This document shows, piece by piece, positions 7,660 to 14,869 of a stretch of 25,446 nucleotides of DNA; positions within the stretch are counted from its first letter, which is position 1; the number at the start of each line of letters is the position of its first letter. The notes under the pieces are model-generated. The model saw only the letters and a list, made by a program, of their open reading frames with translations, was not told the DNA's origin and did no database searches. The translations under genes and the position numbers were made by a program. Source of the DNA: UBA11524 sp965646445 (GTDB taxonomy: Bacteria > Bacillota > Clostridia > Christensenellales > Aristaeellaceae). Location of the stretch: positions 1 through 25,446 of the forward strand of contig CBFFZW010000055.1 of assembly GCA_965646445.1 (NCBI GenBank). Direction: 5' to 3'.

Positions 7660-7699
7660 GCCCTCCGGCAGGGGCGGCGGCATCCCCAAGGAGGCTATC

Positions 7700-9466
7700 A
7701 TGGAACAGAAACGCGCGGAACGGGTTTATCAGGGCGAGGGCGAGAGCATCCGCCAGACGCCGCCGAGGACAGGCCGCCAGCGCCGTCCGGCGGTGGTGAA
7801 GGCCGCCATGCCCGGCCGTCAGCCCATGGGCCGCTCCGAGGAGCTGCGCGCGCGGTATGGGCAGGAGGAGCGGCCCGCCCGGGAGCGTCCGCCGGCGCAG
7901 GAAACCACCATCTACGATGACTTCGACGTGTACGACCGCCATCAGCGGAAGGTGTATTCCTCCCGCAGGCCGCCCAAGCGCAAGGATCCGCGCCGCTGGC
8001 TGTGGCTGGCCATCATTTTTCTCTGCCTGATCCTGATGGCGGGGCTGGGTGTGCTGATGGCCCCACAGCTGTTTGGCGTGCAGTTGGTGGGCCTGCCCGG
8101 TATCGCTTTCGTGAACGGCAGCATCATCACCATGGACGCGGACGCCTACGCGAACTATCGCGCCTATCGGGCGTATATGGGCACGGATACCATCTATCCC
8201 GGCGTTTACATCGACGGGGTGCATGTGGGCGGCATGACGGTGGAGGAGGCCCGGCAGGCGGTGAGCGCCGCGTCTCCGGCGGGCATCACCGACTTCGCCG
8301 TGACGGTGCATGTGGGCAATGGCTCCTGGAGCATTGATTCCAGCCGGGTGCCCCTGGCGCGCAACGTGGACGAGGTGGTTCGCAGGGCCTATGGCTACGG
8401 TCGGAGCAACACCACCGCCATCCGCGGTTCCCGGGTGACGCCCTTCCAGGAGCGGCTGACCTCGGCCATGGATATGCGGAGCAATCCCGTTGCGCTGACC
8501 ACGGCCATGACCTATGACCGGCAGGCTGTCCGCCAGCTGACGGACAGCATTGTGGCCTTTGTCAACCGCGAGCCGGTGAACGCTTCCGTGGCGACCTTCG
8601 ACTTCAATAGCCGCAGCTTTACCTTCAACAGCGATACCCCTGGCGCAAGGCTTGACGGCGACGATCTGTACAACCGGGTCATCGCCTGCCTGGATGGCGG
8701 GGATTACTATGCTTCCATCACGGCGGAGCCGGAGAAGCTCCTGGCCCAGGTGACCAAGGCGGAGCTGATGAACAGCTTCCGGCAGATCGCTTCCTACACG
8801 ACGGACACCACCTCCAACGCCAACCGGAACGTGAATGTCGAGCTTTCGGCCCGGGCCATCAACGGCACCACGGTGAACCCTGGGGAGACCTTCTCCTTCA
8901 ACCAGGCCACCGGTCAGCGGACGGCGGAGAAAGGATATCGGGAGGCGGCGGCCATTTCCGGGGGGCAATCGGTGCCGGAGGTGGGCGGCGGCGTGTGCCA
9001 GACAAGCTCCACGCTGTTCAACGCTGTGGCCCGGGCCAATCTGGAGATTGTCAGCAGAAGTCCCCATGCCTGGCCCTCCGATTATGTGGAGAAGGGCATG
9101 GATGCCACGGTTAACTGGCCGAATCTGGACTTTCAGTTCAAAAACAACACGGAATGGCCGATCTTCATTGTGGCGCATTATGAGAAACGCAAGGTCACGG
9201 TGGAGCTGTACGGCATGACCCTGGGGGACGGCATCACCATTGATCTGGTCAGTGAGGTAACGCGCACGGTGGATCCGCCCTCGGATACCAAGTATGTGCA
9301 GAATACCTCTCTGCCTGCCGGAACACAGCAGAGCACCATCAAGGCCCGGAAGGGCTATGAGGTGGATACCTACCAGGTGTGGTACAAGAACGGCACGGAG
9401 ATCGACCGCAAGCTGCTGTGCCATTCAACCTACCGGGCGTATCAGGCCACGATTGAGTACAATTAA
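7700..9466 (+). CDS. Membrane-anchored VanW/YoaR-type peptidoglycan-binding protein
   Basis: A 588-residue cell-envelope protein. Residues 1-98 form a long charged, Arg/Pro-rich cytoplasmic tail, followed by one TM helix at about 100-120. Outside lie two YoaR-like putative peptidoglycan-binding repeats (one near YPGVYIDGVHVGGMTVEEAR, another around SITAEPEKLLAQ). The VanW domain follows, with PGETFSFNQATGQRT and EVGGGVCQTSSTLFNA (conserved Cys 433). A C-terminal G5-like beta domain ends in WYKNGTEIDRKLLC. SD AAGGAGG (7688-7694) lies 5 nt before the ATG. VanW proteins occur in some vancomycin clusters but have no proven resistance role, and nothing here suggests resistance. The downstream hairpins close the rex transcript. 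Confidence 0.88.
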   Translation: MEQKRAERVYQGEGESIRQTPPRTGRQRRPAVVKAAMPGRQPMGRSEELRARYGQEERPARERPPAQETTIYDDFDVYDRHQRKVYSSRRPPKRKDPRRWLWLAIIFLCLILMAGLGVLMAPQLFGVQLVGLPGIAFVNGSIITMDADAYANYRAYRAYMGTDTIYPGVYIDGVHVGGMTVEEARQAVSAASPAGITDFAVTVHVGNGSWSIDSSRVPLARNVDEVVRRAYGYGRSNTTAIRGSRVTPFQERLTSAMDMRSNPVALTTAMTYDRQAVRQLTDSIVAFVNREPVNASVATFDFNSRSFTFNSDTPGARLDGDDLYNRVIACLDGGDYYASITAEPEKLLAQVTKAELMNSFRQIASYTTDTTSNANRNVNVELSARAINGTTVNPGETFSFNQATGQRTAEKGYREAAAISGGQSVPEVGGGVCQTSSTLFNAVARANLEIVSRSPHAWPSDYVEKGMDATVNWPNLDFQFKNNTEWPIFIVAHYEKRKVTVELYGMTLGDGITIDLVSEVTRTVDPPSDTKYVQNTSLPAGTQQSTIKARKGYEVDTYQVWYKNGTEIDRKLLCHSTYRAYQATIEYN

Positions 9467-9481
9467 GCAGGCGAAAAAGCG

Positions 9482-9517
9482 TTGGCTTCAGCTGTGCGCC
9501 TGCACGGCTGAAGCCAA
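9482..9517 (+). terminator. Hairpin after the VanW gene
   Basis: TTGGCTTCAGC (9482-9492) pairs with GCTGAAGCCAA (9507-9517), with an inner GTGC/GCAC extension. No T-run follows on the plus strand, so it may be a 3'-end stabiliser or act together with the next hairpin. Confidence 0.5.
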
Positions 9518-9531
9518 TATAGTTATCAGAA

Positions 9532-9575
9532 AAAAACAGTCTGTTGCGAATGTGGTTCCGCAACAGACTGTTTTT
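9532..9575. terminator. Bidirectional terminator between vanW-like and rpsI
   Basis: A perfect 17-bp stem (9532-9548 with 9559-9575) begins in a run of A and ends in a run of T, so either strand reads GC stem then T-run. It serves the convergent plus-strand rex operon and minus-strand rplM-rpsI operon. Confidence 0.92.
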
Positions 9576-9598
9576 GATGTAGCCCTTGGGGCTCCAAT

Positions 9599-9988
9599 TT
9601 AACGCTTGGAGAACTGGGGCGCGCGACGGGCAGCCTTCAGGCCGTACTTCTTGCGCTCCTTCATACGAGGATCGCGGGTGAGGAAGCCAGCCTTCTTCAG
9701 GGCGGCGCGCAGCTCGGGATCAGCCTTGCACAGGGCGCGGGAAATGCCATGACGAATGGCACCGGCCTGACCGGCCAGACCGCCGCCGCATACATTGACC
9801 ATCACGTCAAAGTTGCTGGTGGAGGTGAGGACCAGGGGCTGACGAACCGTCATCTTGAGGGTCTCCAGACCGAAGTAATTATCAATATCACGCTTGTTGA
9901 TGACCACCTTGCCATCGCCGGGCACCAGACGGACGCGGGCGACAGCCTTCTTGCGGCGGCCAACAGCGCTGTAATCTACCTTAGCCAT
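9599..9988 (-). CDS. rpsI: 30S ribosomal protein S9 (uS9)
   Basis: A 129-residue small-subunit protein whose C-terminal tail reaches the P-site tRNA. It has the standard family markers: YSAVGRRKKAVARVRLVPG at the N-terminus, GGGLAGQAGAIRHGISRAL in the centre, and the basic tail KYGLKAARRAPQFSKR ending in the conserved SKR. It lies 20 bp after rplM in the usual rplM-rpsI order. An SD, AAAGGAG in minus-strand reading at about 9998-10004, precedes the ATG. Confidence 0.98.
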   Translation of the reverse strand: MAKVDYSAVGRRKKAVARVRLVPGDGKVVINKRDIDNYFGLETLKMTVRQPLVLTSTSNFDVMVNVCGGGLAGQAGAIRHGISRALCKADPELRAALKKAGFLTRDPRMKERKKYGLKAARRAPQFSKR

Positions 9989-10008
9989 GATTCTTTACTC
10001 CTTTCGCC

Positions 10009-10437
10009 TTACAGCTCAAGCTTCTCGGGGTTCTGAGCGGCATGCTCATGCTCGGGACCACGGTATACCTTGAGCTTCTTGGCCATCTGACGGCCAAGGG
10101 GCCCCTTGGGCAGCATGCCGACCACAGCGCGGCGGATGGCGAATTCGGGCTTCTCGGCCAGCAGCTTGCGGTACTTGGTTTCCTTCAGACCACCGGCGTA
10201 GCCGGTGTGATGGTAATAGATCTTCTGATCCAGCTTCTTGCCGGTCATGACGATCTTATCAGCGTTGATGATGATGACATAGTCACCGGTATCCACGTTG
10301 GGGGTGTAGATCGGCTTGTTCTTGCCGCGCAGGATGTTCGCGACCTGGCTGGCAACACGGCCAAAGACCTGACCCTCGGCATCGACAACATACCACTTGC
10401 GGGTAATGTCAGCCGCTTTCGGCATAAACGTCTTCAA
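10009..10437 (-). CDS. rplM: 50S ribosomal protein L13 (uL13), TTG start
   Basis: Early-assembly large-subunit protein, 142 residues when started at TTG (10437-10435). This gives MKTFMPKAADITRKWYVVDA, matching the standard L13 opening. A GAGGAGGAAA SD lies just upstream with suitable spacing. The next in-frame ATG (residue 5) would remove conserved residues, while longer upstream starts would add sequence with no L13 similarity that crosses the promoter. Family motifs include GRVASQVANILRGKNKPIYTP (at 28-48 approximately), GDYVIIINADKI and the C-terminal MLPKGPLGRQMAKKLKVYRG. Confidence 0.96.
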   Translation of the reverse strand: MKTFMPKAADITRKWYVVDAEGQVFGRVASQVANILRGKNKPIYTPNVDTGDYVIIINADKIVMTGKKLDQKIYYHHTGYAGGLKETKYRKLLAEKPEFAIRRAVVGMLPKGPLGRQMAKKLKVYRGPEHEHAAQNPEKLEL

Positions 10438-10567
10438 AGGTATTTCCTCCTCGATGGTGGTTGAAAGAAGCGTATCAAAGCGTTGCTTTGACGCTGCGGC
10501 TGATATGATGGTCGCATACCTTCCGCGATTGTCAATAGGACCGGGGCAAGCGGAGCTATTGATGCCA
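10438..10567 (-). promoter_or_regulatory. 5' leader of the rplM-rpsI transcript
   Basis: About 130 nt lie between the predicted transcription start and the TTG start codon. It contains a hairpin at 10470-10494 (CAAAGC/GCTTTG stem extended by GCGT/ACGC past a 2-base bulge) followed by the SD. A ribosomal-protein leader that binds L13 is known in Bacilli; whether this one is homologous I cannot tell. Confidence 0.4.
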
Positions 10568-10573
10568 TCTGTT

Positions 10574-10602
10574 ATTGTACGGCATATCCAGAAAAAAGTC
10601 AA
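10574..10602 (-). promoter_or_regulatory. rplM-rpsI promoter
   Basis: Read on the minus strand: TTGACT (-35, 10602-10597), 17-bp spacer, TACAAT (-10, 10579-10574). Near-consensus sigma-A promoter. Confidence 0.9.
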
Positions 10603-10781
10603 GTGTTTCAAGGGAAAAATCGGGAAACTTTTGCGTCTCGATTTCAATTGGAAGCGCAAAAAAGCGGGGCGGCAGGGGAGCGAGCGGGAATCCGTTGCCT
10701 GCGGAGATGACCGGCGTTGGAACTGAACACCAATAATCCACAAAGTTGGCAACATGTATTCATTTATTTTTTTCCATATGG

Positions 10782-10799
10782 ATGAATTGTAATATTCAT
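10782..10799. promoter_or_regulatory. Inverted repeat upstream of the AraC gene, possible operator
   Basis: ATGAAT (10782-10787) and ATTCAT (10794-10799) are perfect inverted half-sites around TGTAAT, in an AT-rich island with a possible -10 box (TAATAT, 10790-10795) and no good -35. Between the rplM promoter and the AraC gene I see no other feature. A regulated weak promoter is plausible. Confidence 0.35.
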
Positions 10800-10854
10800 A
10801 CAGGGTATGCCGGAATGCAAATGACGCAGCGGGGCTGACGAGGAGGTGGAGGAT

Positions 10855-11805
10855 TTGCTGGATTTTGAAAATTACATTTTGTGCGGCGGCTATATGGCCG
10901 ATGGCAAGCAGGAGCGAACGCTGAAAAGCTCTGTCGATTTTTTCGATATCACCGTTTTGGAGGTCTATCGGCAAAAGTGCCCGCCTCTCCATGTGTTCAG
11001 CGGGATCAGGAATCACCATATCCTCCACTATATTCTTTCAGGCAAAGGAAAGCTGTCAATCAACGGCAAGGAATATGAGCTGAGCGCGGGCGACGGTTTT
11101 TACTGTGCGCCGTATGAGAAGATTGTCTACTATGCCGACGCGCAGGATCCCTGGGAGTATTATTTGGTCAGCTTCGACGGTTATCAGGCCAACGCCATCA
11201 TGAACAGCATCAGCTTTGCCACGACCAAGGTTTTTTCCTGGCGGGAGGATCGCTTTTTTGAGGAACAGATGCAGATGATCTATGAGTACACCTTCCTGGA
11301 TCCGGCGGTGTCTTATTATCATGTGCTGGGGCAGATGTATCACTTTTTTGCCGGGATGATCGCGCGTTTTCCTGTGGAGAAGAGAGAATTGCAAAAGGAA
11401 TCGGATAATGAAATGGCCATCTTGGATAAAATGGTCAGTTATGTTGCGAGCCACTATTCGGGCGTGTGCAATGTGGCGGACATCTGCGAGACGGTGAAGC
11501 TGGATCGTTCCTACCTTTATAGAATCTGCAAAAAGTACTTCAATATTTCACCCAACAGCTTCATTGAGCGATACCGTATGCGATGCGCGTGTGAGCTCCT
11601 TCGAAGCGGCCATATGCGCATCGGGGACGTGGCCGCCGCGGTTGGGTATGAGGATCAGCATTACTTCTCGCGCGTGTTCAAGAAGCTGCTGAAAATATCC
11701 CCGATGGAATTTGTTCAGATCAATGAAAAGTATCCTGACAGCGGACGAATTGTACGGATTGAGTGGCCGTCGGAATGGGAAAACCTTCATATCAAGTCTG
11801 ATTGA
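10855..11805 (+). CDS. AraC/XylS family transcriptional regulator
   Basis: A 316-residue regulator of the kind found at carbohydrate loci. The N-terminal cupin sensor shows ILSGKGKLSINGKEYELSAG then FYCAPYEKIVYYADA and WEYYLVSFDGYQ. The C-terminal double helix-turn-helix domain (about residues 200-300) shows VADICETVKLDRSYLYRICK and then IGDVAAAVGYEDQHYFSRVF with KKLLKISPMEF. The TTG start at 10855 is chosen because AGGAGG (10841-10846) lies 8 nt upstream; the GTG at 10846 overlaps that SD. It is followed at 22 bp by a DhaL-like gene and probably controls the galactoside genes downstream. The gene is more AT-rich than the flanking ribosomal genes. Confidence 0.9.
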   Translation: MLDFENYILCGGYMADGKQERTLKSSVDFFDITVLEVYRQKCPPLHVFSGIRNHHILHYILSGKGKLSINGKEYELSAGDGFYCAPYEKIVYYADAQDPWEYYLVSFDGYQANAIMNSISFATTKVFSWREDRFFEEQMQMIYEYTFLDPAVSYYHVLGQMYHFFAGMIARFPVEKRELQKESDNEMAILDKMVSYVASHYSGVCNVADICETVKLDRSYLYRICKKYFNISPNSFIERYRMRCACELLRSGHMRIGDVAAAVGYEDQHYFSRVFKKLLKISPMEFVQINEKYPDSGRIVRIEWPSEWENLHIKSD

Positions 11806-11827
11806 TGGCGAGCGGAGGCGGGAAGAC

Positions 11828-12502
11828 ATGAGGAAGCTCTCATTGACACAGCTGAGCCGTTTAATGCTGCATGCGGCCGAGGTTCTGCATCAGAACAAGG
11901 ACGCCCTTTCCCTGCTGGACGTGAAGGTCAGCGGCGGCAATCACGGCGAAGTGATGGATCAGGTCGGACGGATCATGTATTCCTGCTGCCGGGATCAATT
12001 CGGCGCGTCGAATTTTCAGCAGTTTTTTTCCGTGCTGAGCGAGGCTGTCTCGAGTTATGCCAACGGCTTTTCGGGCCTGCTGTGGGGCGGCTTTTTTGAG
12101 GGTATGTCGGATTACGCTCCTCTGTGTGACGAAATCGACGCGGAGTGCCTGCGGAAAATGCTGATGGGCGGTCTGGACAGCCTTCGCGTGATTACAGAGG
12201 CTGATGTGGGGGATGGAACCGCCATGGATGCCATGAGTCCGGCTGTTCAGGCGGCCCAGAGCGCTCCTGACGATGTGCTGGTCATGCTGCGGAATGCCGC
12301 CGCGGCCGCGGGTCGGGGTGCGGGCGGGACTTCCGGCGTATCGGGCAGGGAGAGCGACGCGGATCAAGCGGCATCGCCCTTGCCGCTTGGCCAGGATCCC
12401 GGAGCGACTTCTGCCGCGCTGATCTGGCGAGCCTGGTATGCGGCAGCCGAAAAAATCGCGCGGGAAGCTGAGAAAACGAAATTAGCGGTGTCTGCGCCAT
12501 GA
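11828..12502 (+). CDS. DhaL-like (DAK2 domain) protein with degenerate metal-binding site
   Basis: A 224-residue homologue of the ADP/Mg-binding subunit of PTS-dependent dihydroxyacetone kinase. Several DhaL blocks align: NKDALSLLD before the metal loop, the FSGLLWGGFF block (cf. GASGPLFGTFF), DGTAMDAMSPAVQAA (cf. GDKTMxDxxxPxxExL) and GQDPGATSAALIW near the C-terminus. The metal motif is broken: family D-x3-GD-x-DHG reads here as D31-V-K-V-S-G-G-N38-H-G, so two of three Mg-binding Asp residues are replaced by Gly36 and Asn38. A 25-residue low-complexity insert rich in Gly, Ser and Ala precedes the GQDPGATS block. No DhaK or DhaM is present. SD GGAGG (11814-11818) fixes the start. It is probably a pseudoenzyme, possibly a regulator partner (inference). 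Confidence 0.75.
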   Translation: MRKLSLTQLSRLMLHAAEVLHQNKDALSLLDVKVSGGNHGEVMDQVGRIMYSCCRDQFGASNFQQFFSVLSEAVSSYANGFSGLLWGGFFEGMSDYAPLCDEIDAECLRKMLMGGLDSLRVITEADVGDGTAMDAMSPAVQAAQSAPDDVLVMLRNAAAAAGRGAGGTSGVSGRESDADQAASPLPLGQDPGATSAALIWRAWYAAAEKIAREAEKTKLAVSAP

Positions 12503-12535
12503 ACCGCTAAAAATAAAGAACGGGAGGCTAACAAA

Positions 12536-12631
12536 ATGGCAAAAGGACAACGTATCTGCTCTTTGGTGCTGGCGATCAGTCTGATGCTCTGCTTCGGCGG
12601 TTCAGGCGTCGCTTTCGCGGAGGGAGACTAA
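12536..12631 (+). pseudogene. Signal-peptide remnant of a lost extracellular sugar-binding protein
   Basis: A GGGAGG SD (12522-12527) precedes an ATG at 12536 that opens a 31-residue frame. The product is a textbook signal peptide: basic N-region MAKGQR, hydrophobic core LVLAISLMLCF, and an AFA-E cleavage site, then a stop at 12629-12631 only three residues later. Directly after the stop, in another frame, comes the internal part of a permease. In sugar ABC operons the binding-protein gene usually comes first, so this is best read as its 5' end left by a deletion. It is too short to be a functional binding protein. Confidence 0.7.
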
Positions 12632-12654
12632 CAAGCCTGAAAAGCCCGCAGGAT

Positions 12655-13428
12655 TTGTTTCAAAGCTCGCTGGTCTGGATACCGCGCGCCATGCGCCTGG
12701 AAAACTTCAAAATTGCTTTCAGGCTGATGGATTATGGCAGGTATCTGGGCAACACGGTGTTTCTGACCCTGATGTGTCCCCTGGGCCATCTGCTGAGCTG
12801 CTCCTTCATTGCCTATGGCTTTGCCCGCTATGATTTTCCGGGCAAGAAGCTCCTTTTCGGCATCCTGCTCCTTGTCATCATTCTTCCGCCGCAGCTGCTG
12901 ATTGTGCCGACCTATATGGTGTTTTTGAATTTGGGCTGGCTGTCCGGGTATCTGCCGATGATCGTACCGACCTTTTTCGGCCTGGGTCTGAACGGCGGTC
13001 TGATCCTGTACATTTACAGGCAGTTTTATCTGAATTTGCCCAGGGATCTGGAGCACGCCGCGAAAATCGACGGCTGCAATTACATCACCACGTTTTTTCG
13101 GATCATGATGCCTATTTCCAAGGCGCCTATGCTGGTATCGCTTGTCCTGTCGATGGTATGGCACTGGAACGACTATTTTGAGCCGTCCATCTACGCCACC
13201 AAGTCAAATTTGATGCTGATGCCGCAGAAAACCTACGCGCTGATTAACCTGGTGGAAAATCCGCCGATGGATTTGTTGGCTGAAATGGCCGCGGACGCAG
13301 GGAATCCCATCAACTCCGCTGTGCTGATGGCCGGCATGCTGCTGTGCCTGCTGCCGGTGCTTATCGCCTTTGCTTTCCTCCAGAAGGGTTTTGTGGAGGG
13401 CATTGAACGAACCGGCATGGTGGAGTGA
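12655..13428 (+). CDS. N-terminally truncated carbohydrate ABC transporter permease (MalG type), probable pseudogene
   Basis: The sequence begins at the extracytoplasmic loop after the family's first TM helix: the open frame reads TSLKSPQDLFQSSLVWIP from about 12631, matching the part of MalG-type permeases that follows TM1. The remaining about five TM helices, the EAA loop (EHAAKIDGCNYITTFFRIMMPISKAP spans it) and the C-terminal FVEGIERTGMVE are all present. Family length is about 280-300 residues; 257 remain from the TTG at 12655, which has no SD. The partner MalF-type permease and the binding protein are missing, and no ATPase is encoded here. Without TM1 and partners it is unlikely to import anything. 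Confidence 0.85.
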   Translation: MFQSSLVWIPRAMRLENFKIAFRLMDYGRYLGNTVFLTLMCPLGHLLSCSFIAYGFARYDFPGKKLLFGILLLVIILPPQLLIVPTYMVFLNLGWLSGYLPMIVPTFFGLGLNGGLILYIYRQFYLNLPRDLEHAAKIDGCNYITTFFRIMMPISKAPMLVSLVLSMVWHWNDYFEPSIYATKSNLMLMPQKTYALINLVENPPMDLLAEMAADAGNPINSAVLMAGMLLCLLPVLIAFAFLQKGFVEGIERTGMVE

Positions 13429-13467
13429 TGCTCAGGATAAAACGAAAGGAAAAAGGAGATGCAGGGG

Positions 13468-14832
13468 ATGACTCGTAAAATTGCGTTTGTGGGCGCGGGG
13501 AGTCTGGAATTCACACGGGAGCTTTTGGCGGATCTGATGACGGTGCCCGAGCTGCGGGGGATGGAAGTGGCGTTTACGGACATTGATCCGGTCAATCTGG
13601 AGAACGTGACGCGCCTTTGCCAGCGCGACCTGACGGCCAACGGTATCAATACCCGGATTCTGGCCACGACGGATCGGCGGGAGGCCTTTCGCGGCGCGAA
13701 TTACATTTTCAACTGTGCCCGGGTGGGAATGCTGGAGGCCTTTGCCAAGGATGTGGAAATTCCGCTGAAATACGGCGTGGATCAATGCGTGGGCGATACG
13801 CTGTGCGCGGGCGGCATCATGTATGGCCAGCGCGGCATTGCTGTGCTGCGCGATTTCTGCAAGGATATCCGGGAGGTTGCCGCCTCCGATGTGCTTCTGC
13901 TGAATTACGCCAATCCCAACGCCATGCTGACCTGGGCCTGCAACCAGTACTTCGGCGTCAACACCATTGGCCTTTGCCATGGCGTGATTCATGGGCATAT
14001 GCAGATCGCTGAGGTTCTGGGGATTCCGTGGGAGGAGCTGGACATCATCTGCGCCGGCATCAACCATCAGACCTGGTATCTTTCGGTGAAGCACCATGGC
14101 GTCGAACTGAAGGATCAGCTGCTGGAAGCGTTTTTAAGGCACAAAACCTATGCCAGAACGGAAAAGGTGCGCATTGATATGCTCAGGCGCTTTGGCTACT
14201 ATTCCACCGAGTCCAACGGCCATCTGTCCGAGTATCTGGCCTGGTATCGGAAAAATCCCCGGAAGATCAACGAATGGATCGGCGGTGAGGGGTGGTCTGA
14301 CGGCGAGACGGGCGGGTATCTGAGAAAATGCCGGGAGAACCGCAACTGGTTCGAGACGGAGCTGCCAAAGCTATTCGCGGGAGAGCCCATCCGCTACGAT
14401 ACCCGGAAGCGCGGCATTGAGCACGGCTCCTACATCGTGGAGAGCCTGGAAACAGGGCGGATGTACCGCGGCCATTTCAACGTGGTCAACCATGGGTGCA
14501 TTGCCAATCTGCCGGATGACTGTATTGTGGAGGTGCCTGCTTTTGTGGATGGCAACGGCATTGCCGTGCCCCGCATCGGCGCGTTGCCCACGGGATGCGC
14601 GGCGGTGTGCTCGCAGAGCGTTTGGGTGCAGCGGCTGGCGGTGGAGGCGGCCGTCAGCGGCGACGATCTGCTGCTGCGTCAGGCGATGATGCTGGATCCG
14701 CTTACCAGCGCTGTGCTGACGCCGCCGGAAATTTCGGAGCTGGTGGATGAAATGCTTGTTGAGGAGGCACAGTGGCTGCCGCAGTACGAGACGGCGATTC
14801 AGGCGGCCAGAAAGCGGCGGGAGCAGGCGTGA
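13468..14832 (+). CDS. melA: Family GH4 alpha-galactosidase (MelA-like)
   Basis: NAD- and Mn-dependent cytosolic glycosidase that cleaves alpha-galactosides such as melibiose by an oxidation-elimination mechanism. The 454-residue product begins with the dinucleotide-binding motif KIAFVGAGSLEFTRELLADL. The GH4 metal ligands are present: C170 in GLCHG and H200 in GINHQTW. NYANPNAMLTWA and the C-terminal NLPDDCIVEVPAFVDGNGI and AMMLDPLTSAVL blocks are most like MelA among GH4 members I recall; an alpha-galacturonidase or alpha-glucosidase cannot be excluded. The ATG at 13468 is preferred because AAGGAG (13453-13458) lies 9 nt upstream, whereas the ATG at 13459 abuts the SD. It appears intact. 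Confidence 0.85.
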   Translation: MTRKIAFVGAGSLEFTRELLADLMTVPELRGMEVAFTDIDPVNLENVTRLCQRDLTANGINTRILATTDRREAFRGANYIFNCARVGMLEAFAKDVEIPLKYGVDQCVGDTLCAGGIMYGQRGIAVLRDFCKDIREVAASDVLLLNYANPNAMLTWACNQYFGVNTIGLCHGVIHGHMQIAEVLGIPWEELDIICAGINHQTWYLSVKHHGVELKDQLLEAFLRHKTYARTEKVRIDMLRRFGYYSTESNGHLSEYLAWYRKNPRKINEWIGGEGWSDGETGGYLRKCRENRNWFETELPKLFAGEPIRYDTRKRGIEHGSYIVESLETGRMYRGHFNVVNHGCIANLPDDCIVEVPAFVDGNGIAVPRIGALPTGCAAVCSQSVWVQRLAVEAAVSGDDLLLRQAMMLDPLTSAVLTPPEISELVDEMLVEEAQWLPQYETAIQAARKRREQA

Positions 14833-14869
14833 AGGCTTCTTTGGCGCCGCGGGAAAGGAATGAGTGCGC

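Noticed and set aside
579..9424. Very long antisense frames (for example 579-1742, 2170-3978, 4002-5624, 7592-9424, minus strand)
   Set aside because: They mirror real GC-rich genes, have His/Gly/Ala/Val-heavy composition, lack SDs and show no family motifs.
7700..9466. Vancomycin resistance determinant
   Set aside because: Only a VanW/YoaR-type domain protein is present, with no vanH/A/X or two-component genes; such proteins are common envelope components.
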